DNA from: Tillus elongatus
Taxonomy: Eukaryota > Arthropoda > Insecta > Coleoptera > Cleridae
Assembly: GCA_964006375.1 (NCBI GenBank)
Contig: OZ023270.1
Coordinates: forward strand, 70,763,082-70,827,081
Direction of reading: 5' to 3'
Length of the DNA: 64,000 bases
The notes beneath the pieces were generated by a model that was given only the letters and a program-made list of their open reading frames with translations, searched no databases and was not told the origin of the DNA. A program made the translations under genes and the position numbers. Positions 37,674 through 51,938 of the stretch are shown here, in pieces (the stretch's first letter is position 1; each line of letters opens with the position of its first letter).

Positions 37674-39970
37674 TTAACTCACCGAAATTGACACAAACCT
37701 TTTCCAAATTCTCAGGCCCTGAATGACAACGCGACACGACCTCTTTTTCAGAAATCTCCGCACGGCGTAGGTAGTTGCAAGTATTACTGCTTTCTCCATA
37801 ACCTTGTGAAGGTGCTCACCAAGGCCCAGTCTATTAATGTTCTCTCGAAGACTCTTAGGAACCACACCAGTTGACATCACTATCGGAGTCACTCGGAAAC
37901 TATCTTCCCCCTACTGTCTCCTTACTTACATCTCGACGTCTCTGTACTTAATGATCTTCTCGTTGTACTTTATCTCTATATTAATGATATTCGGAATGGG
38001 CACATCAATTAGCGTCACATGTTTGCAGGACCAATCCACAAATATTTTATCTGGCCTGTTGTGGGCAACTTGTTGGTCTGTGGGTACGGTCCGATCCCAG
38101 TAAAAGCTCTAGCCTGAGATATCTAGAAGAGGTTCAGGAGTGTATCTAGTATCTATAGTAATTCTTTACCAAAATTCAAAAGTCCTATTTTCAGAACCAG
38201 TTCTTGATAAAGTAGTCTTGCAACTGCGTCGTGTCTCTCTTTGTACTCTGTTGCAGCATGACATCATCCGGTGAGGTGCTTGATAGTCTCTGATGACTGA
38301 CACCGAAATCTGCATTTGTCATCTTTGACCGAATTATCTCCAACGTTATACTTCAAGTAGTTTCTTGTTGGAATGACCTGGCCTTGCATGGTCAGCAGAA
38401 ACTCCCGTGTCTCTGGAAACATCTGTCCGGACACCAACCAGAAGTTCGACGCCTATTTGTCGACATGTTCCTGGGCGGTCTGATTTAGATGTCGCTTCTG
38501 ATTTCAAGATTGCAATGTATCCTGATTTGTCCGATGGTAACTTTTTATTCCACTTTCTCTTAATTGTAACGTTTTTATACCATCTGCCACACATATGGCA
38601 CAGTGTAGTTCAGAAGAAAGCGCCCGCTGATGGAAATATGCATGCAGGTTCATTATCTGCTAGTCCAACTGTTTACCAATATCCAACACTCCTCTTCCTC
38701 CTTGGTGTCCAGGTAGGGTTTCTTCTTCTATGGCACTACGGAGATAATGATTTTTGGATTTTGTTAGAAGTGTTTGCACCTTCCGTTGTAGATTTTCGAT
38801 ATCCGTTTTACTCCAGTTCACAATGCCAAATGAATAAATAAGTGTGGAACGTGCATATGTATTAAGAGCTTTAGTCAGGTTCCTGCCGTTGGATGTGATC
38901 GCACTACCTGCTTTACTCGTATCGTAAACTAATTTGTCAGATATTTTTTCATTATCGAGTGGTTTATTTTCCCCGCTTGTTGTATTCGCAGGTATTTATA
39001 ACACTCTTCTACGTCCATTGAGGCAATTTACTGGCCGTTATGCATTTTATATATACCTGTTTGTATCTTTCGTCTAGCTGCACAGAAGGTGCAACATATA
39101 TTTAGCCCTGCATGCTAATATCTCTGCAAAACCCTTCCACGATTTTAAGTAGTTGCTCAAGGTGGTTCTTTCTATAAGCCATCAAGTTAAGTTTATCCAC
39201 ATAAGGCAGACGATTGAGTCTCATTTTCTCCCTGCCATTGATTTTTATGCCGAAGCCATATATGGTAGAGTTCAGACGGTTTTATAGTGGATCCAATGCG
39301 AGGCAGAACCACAATGGACACAAAGTTGCCTTGGAATATAGCCATTCGATACAGTATCGTGCTGGTTACGATGTTATCACCCGTTTGTACCCGTAGTTGG
39401 ATTTTTATTCTGCAGGTAAACCATGTGTGTTCTAGGAACCTCAGGATATGACTACCGACCATATAGATCATCAGCACACTCATAAGTCATTCGTGTGGGG
39501 CTGAACCAAATGCCTTTTTGTAATCCACGTAGGCAGCAAAGAAATTTATTTGCCCATTGAACGCCTGATTGCACACAACCGACGCAATCATTAGCTGTTA
39601 TTTGCATCCGAGAGATCCTTTGGCACACCCTTGTTACTGGCTCGCAATTATGTTGCTTCGACCGCACTACGCATATATGAGTTTCTCAAGGCAGAATGTG
39701 ATCACCGCCTCATCAGAACCCCGACATCGACGTTTCGCATGCTATTATGTCCAGCGCCGGCTCCAGGCAGACTGGCGAACTCCAGGCAGCGGTATTTTTC
39801 CGGGGCTAGTTGGATTTTTGTTTTCCAGGTGTGTTCCAATGTGTGTTCTAGCAACCTCAGGATATAACTATCGACCTTATAGATCTGAAGCACACTCATA
39901 AGTCTTTCGTGTGGAACTGAAGGCAGCGGTATTTTTCCGGGCCTTTGATTTTGCTCCATTTCCATAGGTG
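37674..39970 (-). pseudogene. R2-group non-LTR element: RT, zinc knuckle and PD-(D/E)XK endonuclease relic
   Basis: Reading the minus strand across several frames: RT palm around 39300-39120 (IYGFGIKINGREKMRLNRLP, YVDKLNLMAYRKN, where the usual Y-M-D-D has decayed to YVDK); a zinc-knuckle-like segment near 38360-38200 (QGQVIPTRNYLKYN, CRFRCQSSETIKHLTG); and the restriction-like endonuclease at 38100-37900 (YWDRTVPTDQQVAHNRPDKI, LIDVPIPN, NEKIIKYRDVE), with the RPD and DVP residues of the nuclease core visible. The tail VTPIVMSTGVVPKSLRENI runs 37892-37674. A block of about 75 bases recurs at 39425-39497 and 39840-39915, a 415-base internal duplication. Multiple frameshifts make it non-functional. 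Confidence 0.75.
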
Positions 39971-40681
39971 TACCACCAATTAATCCTGGTGGCCCAGGTA
40001 GGGAGGGAGAATGAAGTTAAGAAAAGAGTAAGGTAATGTGATTAAGGAAAAAGAGGATATTCGCAAGAAAGGAAATAGGCAAATAGGACAGCGGACAGCT
40101 GGGGTCGCTGGCTATACCATCTAGGTCGTTACGAGTAGCGCAGCAGTACGCACACAGCCAGAGGGACCCTAGTTTTTTAACGTGGTTGTTACTACACGAA
40201 TGTTTACAGCTTAAAATAACATAGACAGACGTGGTTGTGTACCAATTTTCAAGTCGTTTGATCAAAGTAAAATAAAGTTATTCGAAATTAATAATAAAAT
40301 AATCCTCGACATCACTTCAGATTCTGTAATGCAATATCTACAATGTTGGACAAAAATCGATGACGTTTTATGTATTGCTATGCTACGTAAATAAATCATA
40401 GATAAAAATCTAAGCAATGGAAGTTGCGCACGTTATCAGCGTGGACAACGTTATGAGAGGAGATACGACAGAGACGCCACCTCGGTGCAGGACCCGGTAG
40501 TACGATATCTCTAGTTTGCACAAAATTTTATAGATAGAGCTGTGCACAATAAAGTACAATAAACTAACAATAATTGTGTAAACTGTCAGCCTTGGAGCAG
40601 TCCTTTCGTAATACCGGGACAAAGTTTGCATCTAAAAGCGATACATTTTAGCATGAGAATGTATACTATAAATAACAAATT
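39971..40681. other. Unannotated stretch
   Basis: No gene or repeat recognised. Confidence 0.4.
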
Positions 40682-42076
40682 TCGGGACGCAGCAAACGCG
40701 TTATAGTAGTGAATTTTCATAAAAATTGTGCACTATTAGTAAGATATATTATTAAAACTAATTCTTTAAATTTAAATGGACCTTGTAGATTGGTTTTAGA
40801 GTCCTAGTTAGAGATTATTTGAAAAAAAAATGTTTTATATGGAGCTACAAAATTAAAGTTTGGTCTTAGATATAATATGTAATATGCAAGTGTCTTTAAA
40901 GAAATTGTGTTACAAATTTCATTAAAGTTACAAACGTTTTCCAGATTTTTTTTATTATTTACAAAGGGAATGTACCTGTCAGATTATAAATATGGCAGGT
41001 ATTTTTCCTTATTAATTGCTTGGATCGTTTTGTTTTAGTCAACCCATCCAGTTTTTGCAAACAATTAGCAAAAAAAAATAATCGGGAGGCAGCAAGTGCG
41101 TTGTAGTAGTGAATTTTCATAAGAATTATACACTGTTAGTAAGATATACTATTAAAACTAATTCTTTAAATTTAAATAGACTTTTGAGATCGGTTTTAGA
41201 GTCCCAGTCAGCGATTATTTGAAAAACTGTATGTTGTATATGGAGAAACTAAATTAAAATCTGGTCTTATATATAATATGTAAGTACTGCAAGTGTCTTA
41301 AAAAAATTGTGTTGCAAATTGCATTAAACTTACAAAAGTTTTTCAGAAAAAATATTATTATTTACAAAGGGAATGTACCTGTCAAATGATAAATATGGCA
41401 GGTATTTTTCTTTACTAATTGTTTGAATGGTTTTGTTATAGTCAACCCATCCAGTTTTTGCAAACAATTATCAACAAAAAAAAGGTTTTTTAAAACAAAT
41501 GTGTAGTTATCCGCGAAGCTCATTATGTTATTTTTCTTTAGTTTATTACCCATGTGCGTTTACATAGGTGTTACTATGGTTCCAGATTGAAGATGCTGGC
41601 TTAATGTGAAATCTATTGAGCTATCGGATTTGAAATATTTTTACGAAAATTTTCTACCATAACATAAACAACCTTTTTTGTTGTTTATTGTTTAAATAAA
41701 CTGGATAGGTTGACTAAAACAAAACCATCCAAGCAATTGATAAGGAACAATACCTGTCATATTTATAATTTGACAGGTACATTCCCTTTGTAAATAATTT
41801 TTTTTTTCTGAAAACCGTTTGTAACTTTAATGGTATTTGTAACACCATTTTTTAAAGGCACTTGCAGTACTTACATATTATATCATAAACAAAATGTTGA
41901 ATTTTTAGGTCCACATACAATTTTTTTTTTTCAAATAATGGCTAACTGGGACTCTAAAACCGGTCTCCAAGGTCCATTTAAATTTAAAGAATTAGTTTTA
42001 ATAATATGTCTTACTAATAGTGTACAATTCTTATGAAAATTCACTACTATAACGCACTTGCTGCATTCCGAACCTT
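40682..42076. repeat. Tandem plus inverted cluster of a TA-core relative
   Basis: Two direct units of about 405 bases (from TCGGGACGCAGCAAACGCGT at 40684 and CGGGAGGCAGCAAGTGCGTT at 41087) are followed, after a spacer of about 190 bases, by an inverted unit (41690-42076) ending ATAACGCACTTGCTGCATTC. Units share the family terminus but have a different interior (TTTACAAAGGGAATGTACCT, AACCCATCCAGTTTTTGC). The arrangement could fold into a long hairpin. Confidence 0.8.
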
Positions 42077-42079
42077 TTT

Positions 42080-42448
<369 letters not shown>

Positions 42449-42468
42449 TAAATTAAATAAAATTAAAT

Positions 42469-43943
42469 ATGTTAATCAGACAATATTTTTTTACCCCACC
42501 CATGAAAGTGAAGTACAATACAATTTTTGAACTTAGTAACACCATTTCAGTAGGTTGTGACGAGATTCCAGTAAGGCTGCTGAAAAAATGTGCTGATGTT
42601 TTAGTCAAGCCATTAGCACATATCATTAACTTATGTCTGGCTCAGGGATTGTTTCCAGATGACCTAAAAAACTCACTAGTGATTCTGATACATATGTCCC
42701 CACTTACTATAATTAGTAAGTGGGGACATATTCCAAAAATAATAGATAAAAATCCTATGTAAGCGAATAGTGGCTTTTTTAGATAAACACAAAATATTTA
42801 GTGAGAATCAAAATGGGTATATTAAGAAAGGGTCAACTAACAGGGCAATATTTCAAGCTATCAGGAAAATTACACAGGGACTAAATAAGCGTGAAAGCAC
42901 AATGTGTATGATGCTGGATTTATCAAAAGCTTTTGATAGCGTGTCCCACGACACACTGTTAGTTAAGTTGTAATTGTTGGGTTTCAGGGGAGTCTCGCTG
43001 AAATTAATGAAGTCATGCCTATTAGGTAGCAAACAATGTGTGGCTTTTAATGATCATAGGACAGGATGATTTCTGGCATCTGAGTGGAAGGTTATAGAAC
43101 GGGGTGTGCCTCAGGGTTCAATTCTTGGGCCAGTCTTGTTCTTACTTTATATTAACGAACTGTCTGGTGTGCTGCCCCATAAGACAATCCTGTTTGCTGA
43201 CTATTTGGTTTTACGAGCTTCTTCAGATAATGATCTAATTTATGACGCATCACAATCACTGAAATGCTGGAACAGTGGTACAATGCAATTAACTTAAAAC
43301 TGAATGTGACTAAAACAAACTTGATCTCATTTAGCTATTTTAGCGGTATCCAGTTATCGCTGAAATTTAACTCAGAATTGCTCAGCACGCAGGATGATGT
43401 TAAGTTTTTGGGCTTGAAGCTTGATTCTCAGTTTAACTGGAGGGTTCATGTTGGCTATCTGGCAGGTAAACTGTCAGCTTTTAGTTATGTTTTGCGTCTT
43501 CTGTCCGATTCTAGTAGTATTAGTGCTGGCCTCGAGGCGTACTATGCATATGTGAACCCAAGGCTTCGATATCGACTAATGTTCTGGGGGAAATCCACAG
43601 AAACCGGTGAAATGTTTAGGCTTCAAAAGGCTTGTATCCGCAGCATATACAATCCTAAATATAGATGTTCTTGTAGGAAAACATTTCTCTACAACAAAAT
43701 ACTTACCTTTCCAAGTTTCTATATATTAGAGTGTGCGTGTTTTGTTAGAGAAAATCGGACTTTGTTGTCAGATTGTGAACAACAGCATCAATACAACATT
43801 AGAGCACGTTTAAAGGATCAGTTAATTGCTCCACAAACTACAAACAGTATTGTTAACCATAGTGCTGTGGTGCAGTCCCTAAAGTTGTACAATAAACTGA
43901 CGGTGCAGATAAAGGATCTTCCACCTGCAAATATGAGAAAAAC
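42469..43943 (+). pseudogene. Non-LTR reverse transcriptase relic, 3' end replaced by a repeat
   Basis: Frames in order: GCDEIPVRLLKKCADVLVKP (42557-42616), FSENQNGYIKKGSTNRAIFQ and MMLDLSKAFDSVSHDTLL (42790-42970), MPQGSILGPVLFLLYINEL (43106), then ILFADYLVL where the FADD box has lost its second Asp, and a long C-terminal frame 43264-43940 (LEQWYNAINLKLNVTKTN, VKFLGLKLDS, FRLQKACIRSIY). The frame continues into the TA-core copy at 43944, so the last part of the long open frame is not native protein. A short palindrome (ACTTACTATAATTAGTAAGT) at 42702-42721 breaks the fingers region. It belongs to the CR1/L2/Jockey assemblage. Confidence 0.75.
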
Positions 43944-45389
<1,446 letters not shown>

Positions 45390-45947
45390 AAACACTGAAT
45401 AATATTCTGGCGACCAAGGCCTATTATAATATTGAAGATTTTTTAGCTGACAAGTTGTAGCTGTTTGTAATCAATATCGTGAGTGTATAGTTTCTTGAAT
45501 TGTAATTCCTATGTTTTTATGTTTTTTTAGATGTTGACGTGTTCTACACATTTTTTTATGTATTGATGGTGCGAATATATATATATATGTACATATATAA
45601 TGTATTTCAGGTATATTACTTTCCGCTTATTTTGAAAATATTAAACATGCGATGTTCTCCTAAGTAAAGTTTCTTCAAATTACGTGCAAGATATTCGCTA
45701 AAAAATTATGCAACTTTTTTTTCAGGTTATTTTAGCAATGATAGCGCTATCCAAAATTTGTCTTCAGGTTGAAAGTAAACATAAACAGACGGGCTTTCTT
45801 TGAAATTTAAACTGACTGTGTTTTTCTCTAAGTTCCCAATAGTGAGCCAGTTAAAAGTGACGGACGCGTATAGTTTGTTAAATAATTGTCTTACCTATTT
45901 ATTTACAGCAGGATAAAAATAAATGCACACTTACATACCAACCTGTT
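45390..45947. other. Unannotated AT-rich stretch
   Basis: No gene or recognised repeat. Confidence 0.4.
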
Positions 45948-45961
45948 CATTACACAAATAG

Positions 45962-46314
45962 AGTCTCGGTGGTTCAGGGGTAAGAATGTGTGGCTCTTAA
46001 CCGAAGGGTACTGGGTTCGATACCAGGGTTCTCCTTTCACTTTTTCAGTACAAACTGTAACATTAACATCAACCGATGTTCTGGCATTGTATTTGAGCAA
46101 GTTAAATATCTGACGTTTTGCCCTTCGGAGGGGGCGTAAAGACGACGGTCCTGTGTCCATGCGATGTTGGGCACGTTAAAGATCCCTACACTCCTTACAG
46201 AAAGGCGGGGGTTCGGCAAAATTTCCAGGATGGTGAGGTGAAACTGCTCCCTGGCGTCGGTGATTGGCTATAGTCGCGGAAATAGGCCGACGTTAAAGAA
46301 ACAAAACACACACA
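45962..46314 (+). mobile_element. tRNA-derived SINE, complete copy
   Basis: A tRNA-like head (GTGGTTCAGGGGTAAGAATG; box B GGTTCGATACC at 46014-46024), a body with GGGCACGTTAAAGATCCCTA and GGAAATAGGCCGACGTTAAA, and an AAACACACACA tail. A perfect 13-14 base target duplication, CATTACACAAATAG, flanks it (45948-45961 and 46315-46328). The perfect duplication suggests recent insertion by a LINE-type endonuclease. Confidence 0.92.
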
Positions 46315-46328
46315 CATTACACAAATAG

Positions 46329-47517
46329 GAATATACTAATTGTACGTTTCAAAATACAGTTTCCTTTTTTCGTAGAGACTAACGAATTACATATACACGA
46401 CTCGTCGAGCTTTCCATTTTTTTCTTCGTATGAAAGATAACATTAATTAAACAAGTTGCCGAGGTCACGTGATATTTTCGCAAGGGAAAAACATTCCGCT
46501 GGACGAACAAAATATCAATTAGGCACTTTTGTGGGTAATCTGATACTTTCAGATGAATACGTCTGGAAAATAAACGAGAGAAAACAAAATAATTTATGAA
46601 AATGGCTGGTAGAGAATCTAGAAGGCGATTTTCGTCCGTTATCTGTATTCGGCATCTACCCCTTTTTAACCGAACCCGGCGATATTTTAGCTTCCAATAA
46701 TTAAATATCTTGATTAATGGTTAAACAGCATTCAGTCGACCATCAGAAGTGGGACTCTGTAGGCTATCAGGAGCGGGATTGTGACTTTCAAGGATTCAAT
46801 ATTTTGGTAACGTTACCGAACACCAGGATATAGCTTGGAATTGTAGAATATCGTTCTTTGTATGTGTGCGTTTTTTCCTTGTCTGTCTTCCTGAAAAATT
46901 AATTAAAACCCTCGTATTGAGTTTTGTTTTATAATTTGTCGGAATTGAAAACCGCGCGTTTATTGTGATTCAATGAACTTGATTAAAATTTTAATATCGT
47001 TGATTTGTTTTCATTCGTCACGCCTTAGCATTCTTTGATGAATTAATGAAATTTTTATAAGTGCTTTTATTGAAATTTATTCGAATATTCAATTCGGAAA
47101 TTGCTCATCAAGCAAAATAATAAAAGAATAACTTTTATTCAAACGAAAAATAAAACAGAAACGGGAAAGCGTTGACACGTGCTTTTGACAGTATTTTTCT
47201 GATAATTGCTCTGAAATTATTCAGAATTAAGTTAAAAAATACTGCAACCCACAAAACAGAAACTCATCCACCTGGTTAAACCACCAATAGGGGTAGCCTT
47301 AAAAATGCTCTAAGTAATAAAACTATACAGGGTGCAAAAAATCTAGAATATTGCTTATATATCCGAAACCGCTGGACCAATTGCAACCACTTTCATTGCG
47401 TTAATGAAATAGGACAATTCAAAATGGGCGGGGAAGCATCTTCTCATCTGCATTTCACGATGATGAATGATCAACTTATTTCAAATTGAACACTTGTATA
47501 TTAGTGAATTGCTATAG
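46329..47517. other. Unannotated AT-rich stretch
   Basis: No gene recognised. TATACAGGGTGC at 47332-47343 resembles the end of the candidate MITE at 14-520 without a partner. Confidence 0.4.
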
Positions 47518-47531
47518 TACTCTTAGAAATG

Positions 47532-47886
47532 TGTGTGTTGTGTGTGTGTGTGTGTGTTGTTTCTTCAACGTCGGCCTATTTCCGCGACTATGGCAAATCA
47601 CCGACGACAGGGAGCAGTTTCACCTCACTATCCTGGAAATTTTTGCCGAAGCCCTGCCTTTTTGTTAGTAGGGTAGGGATCTTTAGCGCGCCCAACATCG
47701 CCTGGATACGGGACGGACGGGCTGAACGTGCAGACATTCGACTTGCTCGAATACAATGCCAGAACGTCCGTTGAGGTTGATGTTACAGTTTGTACTGAAA
47801 AAGTGAAAGGAGAACCGTGGCATCGAACCCAGTACCCTTCGGTTCAGAGGCACACATTCTTATCTCTGAACCACCGAGGCTCTTTT
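47532..47886 (-). mobile_element. tRNA-derived SINE (3' part of the chimera)
   Basis: Complete family member in reverse orientation, from the GAGCCTCGGTGGTTCAGAG head at 47882 down to the (GT)-rich tail at 47532. The minus-strand box B lies near 47825-47835. Confidence 0.88.
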
Positions 47887-48226
47887 TTTTATTATTTCAA
47901 CAACACACCACGAGGGCTTACAGCCTAAATACTATCGTACCGTGGGTGTCGACAATGAGCAAAGAGGCAACTTGTTAATTCTGGACTTGAGGGTTTGGAG
48001 GTTCGGAGGAGAAGGAACAACATGCGCCGGCAAGTAATTCCACAACTTAGAAGTCCTCGGGACAAAAGAGCGGGCATAACAATATGTTCTATGTCTGGTG
48101 ACCTGGACAGTAAAAGGGTGCATTCGCTCGGTTCCCCTGGTAGATCTGTTTGGGGCAGCAGGTGGAAGAACTATGGAAGAAAGCTCCTCTGAGCACTGCC
48201 CGTGCAGACATCTATAAAAGAGACAG

Positions 48227-48280
<54 letters not shown>

Positions 48281-49276
48281 CACCAACGGCACGTCGGTGG
48301 GCAAGGGATGTCAGCCTTTTGGTGAGGGCAGGGTCACCAATGAGACCTATAGCTCTCTTCTGAATGGAGTCCAAGATAGCGAATGTAGAAGCGGCAGCAG
48401 CACCCCAGATGTGGGAGCAGTATTCGAGGTTTGGCCTTATTTGTGAAGTATATAAGGTATAGAGATTAGCTGGTGAAAAGTATTTGCGAGCCCGGAAGAG
48501 GAAATCTAATTTCCTAGCAGCCGCTTCTGCAATTGATGTGACATGTTGGTGCCAATTGAGATTTCGATCCACAGAAATGCCAACAAGTGAGAAGGACTCA
48601 TTACTTTGAATAACTTGGTTGTTCATTGTGATGGTTCTAGGGCTGGTGTATCTTTTATCAGACAGAAAGCAAGACTGAGATTTGGTGGGGTTGAATTGTA
48701 CAAGATTTCTACTTCCCCAGTCTAGTATTTTTTGGAGATACACGGAGACAGAACCCTCGTTGTGTCTGCGATCCTCATCTAGTTGGGACAAGGATTAGAA
48801 TATTGTATATTTAAGTGGAGGGTGCTGTCGTCCGCGTAACTGTGAACTGGGTTGGATGTGCTAGAGAGGAGGTCATTGATGTGGAGAAGAAACAAAGTAG
48901 GGGCTAAAGCTGAACCTTGAGGAACTCCTGCATCAATTGGATATAGTTTAGAGGAATGGCCTTCAACAACAACAGAAATGCTCCTGTTGGAGAGGAAATT
49001 TGCTGTCCAGGTACAAGGTTTTGGTGGTAGGTCATAGGCCGGAAGTTTATTAAGCAGCGCTGCGTGCCAGACCTGGTCGAATGCTTTGGATATGTGTAGA
49101 GCGACAATCTGGTATTCACCGTGTAGTTCCATAGACTTGTTCCAAGAATGGGTGACAAAGGAAAGGAGGTCGGCAGTTGATCTGCGCTGACGGAATCCAT
49201 ACTGCCTGTCGTGGATTAGACTGTGTTTTTCAAGAAATTCTAGTAATTCGGTGTTTATATACTTTTCAATCACTTT
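47887..49276 (-). mobile_element. CR1/Jockey-type element, 5'-truncated (5' part of the chimera)
   Basis: RT relic similar to 6731-9648: DRQYGFRQRRSTADLLSF, HISKAFDQVWHAALLNKLPA, DAGVPQGSALAPTLFLLHIN, an intact SYADDSTLHLN box at about 48838-48870, RARKYFSPANLYTLYTSQ, SFVPRTSKLWNYLP. Frame breaks occur near 48790 and at the GA tract. Homology with the longer copy ends at 49276 (TTTTCAATCACTTTT), the truncation point. The apparent N-terminal extension of the open frame up to 49339 is flanking DNA. Confidence 0.85.
48230..48278 (+). repeat. (GA)n microsatellite inside RT coding region
   Basis: Same position in the element as the GA tract at 7058-7116, between ATCTATAAAAGA and GGTCACCAAC. Confidence 0.9.
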
Positions 49277-49473
49277 TACTCTTAGAAATGAATTAAACGA
49301 TATGAAACTGGCAGATGTATGACGAATCAAGATTTTCACTTCAATAATTTATCAAGCTTTGATCACTGATGAGAGCAGAAACAGCATGTTGAATATATTT
49401 TTTAACTGTCCGGTGTGACAGTAATAGCATCACTGTTTGATTTTTATAAGTTCCTTACAAGTTATCGCGTGAA

Positions 49474-49926
49474 ATGTCAGGTTTGAGTGATGCAGAAATT
49501 CTAAATACCGTGGGATATGGTGACCGTCACAGAAGGCAGACAGATGTATGTGGTTGATTTGATCCGCTTTTCAGCAATAGGCCTAACATAAACCATATCA
49601 TCATACGTCAGCAAACTCTGCAAAAGGTTTAAAGTAACCGGTAGTGTTAAAAACCGACCAAGATCTGGACGACCAAAGACAGCATGCGATGGTGATCCAG
49701 CTTCGGATGTGTTACTTGACGAGTAAAATATTCCTACTAGATCGTCTTGACAGCTTGGAGCGAGCTGTGTTAAAAAAAGCTGTAGAAATTCATTAAATTG
49801 CGAAAAACTCGTCCTTACAAAATTCACTTGCTTCAAGAACTTAATGGGGACGACTTTGACCAGAAATTGGACTTTTGCAAGATTCTCATGGAAAAATGTA
49901 ATTATGATCCAAATTTTTCCAAGATC
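49474..49926 (+). pseudogene. Mariner-like (DUF4817-type) transposase, N-terminal half
   Basis: From ATG 49474: SDAEILNTVGYGDRHRRQTD, then after frame breaks TGSVKNRPRSGRPKTA (about 49640-49690), KTRPYKIHLLQELNGDDFDQ (about 49800-49862) and DFCKILMEKCNYDPNFSKIS ending at the LTR boundary. These are the helix-turn-helix and linker segments of the DUF4817-containing mariner-like transposases abundant in insects. The DDE half continues at 51939 after a 2-kb insertion. Several stops and frameshifts are present. Confidence 0.75.
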
Positions 49927-49930
49927 TCTT

Positions 49931-51934
49931 TGTAACGTTCTTGTTGTCAGCGTAATGTTGTGGTGATCTTACGGAGAGCAACAGCCTTACCACAACCTGT
50001 GATGTTCTTGAGACTCTCTTCAAGGTCGTATACGTTACTTTAACATACCTTATCAAATCAGTTGACCTAAGCTGAAATGTTAATAAGTTTAAACAAAACA
50101 ATATTTAAATGAAACTCTGTGTGTTCAATAGTAGGGGTTTTATTCCTGAGCTCTAAATCGTGATTCTATGTTTTTAAACAGTGTGTACCGGTTAACTAAT
50201 AAGTTAAACCTTAACCGGACAGCAACTACGACATTAAAATAACGATGCTGAACTTATGTAAAAACAATTACTTCTCGCTTCTCGAGAACAACCCCTTGCA
50301 TGCAAAGTTCACAAGTTAAAAGGTCTGAAATTATTACTGCTTAAAATAGTAGTATAGAAATTATTACCACTTAAAATAGTAGTGCCACTGAAGGTGTCAA
50401 TTGCTACCAATTTAACAAATAACAGTAAATTAGCTGTTATGAAGAATATCTTCTGAATAAAATTACTTATATCTTATTCCTGAGATATAGTCTATGAAAT
50501 TACATTTAAAACATTAAGTTACTTGAGTGAAGCTCTAAATATTAATAGTTAATTAAAACTGGAACCATATTATAAAACTCTAAATTTGTCCTGAAACTAA
50601 ATTTGGTGTACAGATAACAGATTAAAGGTTTGATATAACAAATTTTTGACAGTGTACTTAGCTTAACAATCTGCAGGTGGTGATGTCGGTGCTCTGCTTT
50701 ATTCTGACAGTAAATGCGAATGCTGGAGACTATGAGGGACTATCCAGGACTTCTCTAGGTGGAATTTTACTATGACTTCTTTGAAAGTGAATGATAAAAA
50801 AATGAGTAACTCTTCTAGTCTTCTAGGAGGCTTTTCACTGGATGAATAAAATCCAAAAACCATAAACTGGTCTACAATAACTGAATAACCGTTTCAGCCA
50901 TGCGAGATGGTTGCTGAGTCTTCAAAATGAAATAATGAAATCGAAATTCTAGTTGATACCAAAATGGCGGACAGAGGCTTTACTAAAGCGTCTCCAAAAA
51001 ATTTCTGAAATCCAACTTACGTTGCCGAAATTATCATACTGATATTTCTAAATACTTTTCCAGGGTTCCAAATCCGTTTTACACTTAAAAACGATCAACA
51101 GTACATCACTGTTAGTTAAAATGAACCTGTTAAAGCTTCATGGAAATTCTAGATCTGCTCGTGTCGAAGCCGAAAATGACAAAGAGACCTGAGATCGTTT
51201 TCAATCTCATTAGTTGCTTTTTAATTCCAATTCTGCCAATTTTCCAGCAAGAATTACACTATTTAAAGAATCGGAGATGTAATATCTATGTACATGGATA
51301 TACTAATTGAATTTTCATATACTCTATGATACGATCTACATTGACCAGTATAGTATCGATTATTCGACCAAAATCTCAACCAAATGACAGAAGGTATTGA
51401 CATTAAAGAATGCGTCTGTCATAATAAGATTAAACGTCAGAATTAACCTAATCGTGTTTTAATATCAAAACATCAAACAAATAATACAATTCGAAAGGAA
51501 TTAATAAAAGACTATCCAACATTCTAGCTGAATCATGACGTTGCGTTTAATATAAAACAGAAGTCGGTTCGAAGAATTTTAACGTGTTTTAGAAGGTAGG
51601 TCAGTGAAGGTTATTAGTTGTTTACCACTATAATAATGTATTTTAAATTAGTGTTTCGAACTTCTAGAATGAATGTCATAAGAAGAAACTTATTTAAGAA
51701 AATACATTTGCACTGACACAATGCTGTAGAAGTCAGTAACAAGTGAATCACTGATTAAGAAGTTGAAGAAATTCCTGTGAACAATTTACACAAGAAGTCA
51801 ATCAATAAACTGTGTATAGAATATCCTTTTTTTTATGACTGTTAGTCGAGTATTTATTGAAGTAAATGCTTTGAAATCTAAGCATCTATATGTGAATACC
51901 ACACAAGGTTTTAACTGAAATTATAACCGTAACA
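49931..51934. mobile_element. Probable 2.0-kb solo LTR inserted in the transposase
   Basis: The insertion begins TGTAACG (49931) and ends CGTAACA (51934), near-perfect inverted ends of the TG...CA type, and is flanked by the 4-base duplication TCTT (49927-49930 and 51935-51938). A TATAAAACAG box lies at about 51551 and CAATAAAC at about 51803, giving promoter then polyadenylation signal near the right end, as in an LTR read on the plus strand. No gag or pol is present. At 2 kb it is long for an LTR. The boundary is fixed by the interrupted coding sequence on both sides. Confidence 0.55.
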
Positions 51935-51938
51935 TCTT

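Larger units (their letters stand above)
47518..49290 (-). mobile_element. SINE-LINE chimeric retroinsertion
   Basis: One 14-base duplication, TACTCTTAGAAATG, flanks the whole block (47518-47531 and 49277-49290). On the minus strand the order is a 5'-truncated CR1/Jockey copy, its A-rich tail, a complete SINE, then the second duplication. Since there is one outer duplication and both parts have the same orientation, the block went in as a single event. Confidence 0.85.

Noticed and set aside
38407..38841. 144-codon plus-strand frame with a hydrophobic stretch
   Set aside because: Antisense to the R2-group relic; no start context or domain of its own.
48779..49339. N-terminal extension of the RT frame beyond 49276
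   Set aside because: The target duplication at 49277-49290 shows the upstream codons are flanking DNA.
49365..49382. CTGATGAG followed by GAAAC as a hammerhead core
   Set aside because: No stem II can form between the boxes, and stems I and III are absent; a chance match.
49501..49836. 111-codon minus-strand frame as a gene
   Set aside because: It is antisense to the mariner-like transposase relic, which has recognisable motifs on the plus strand.
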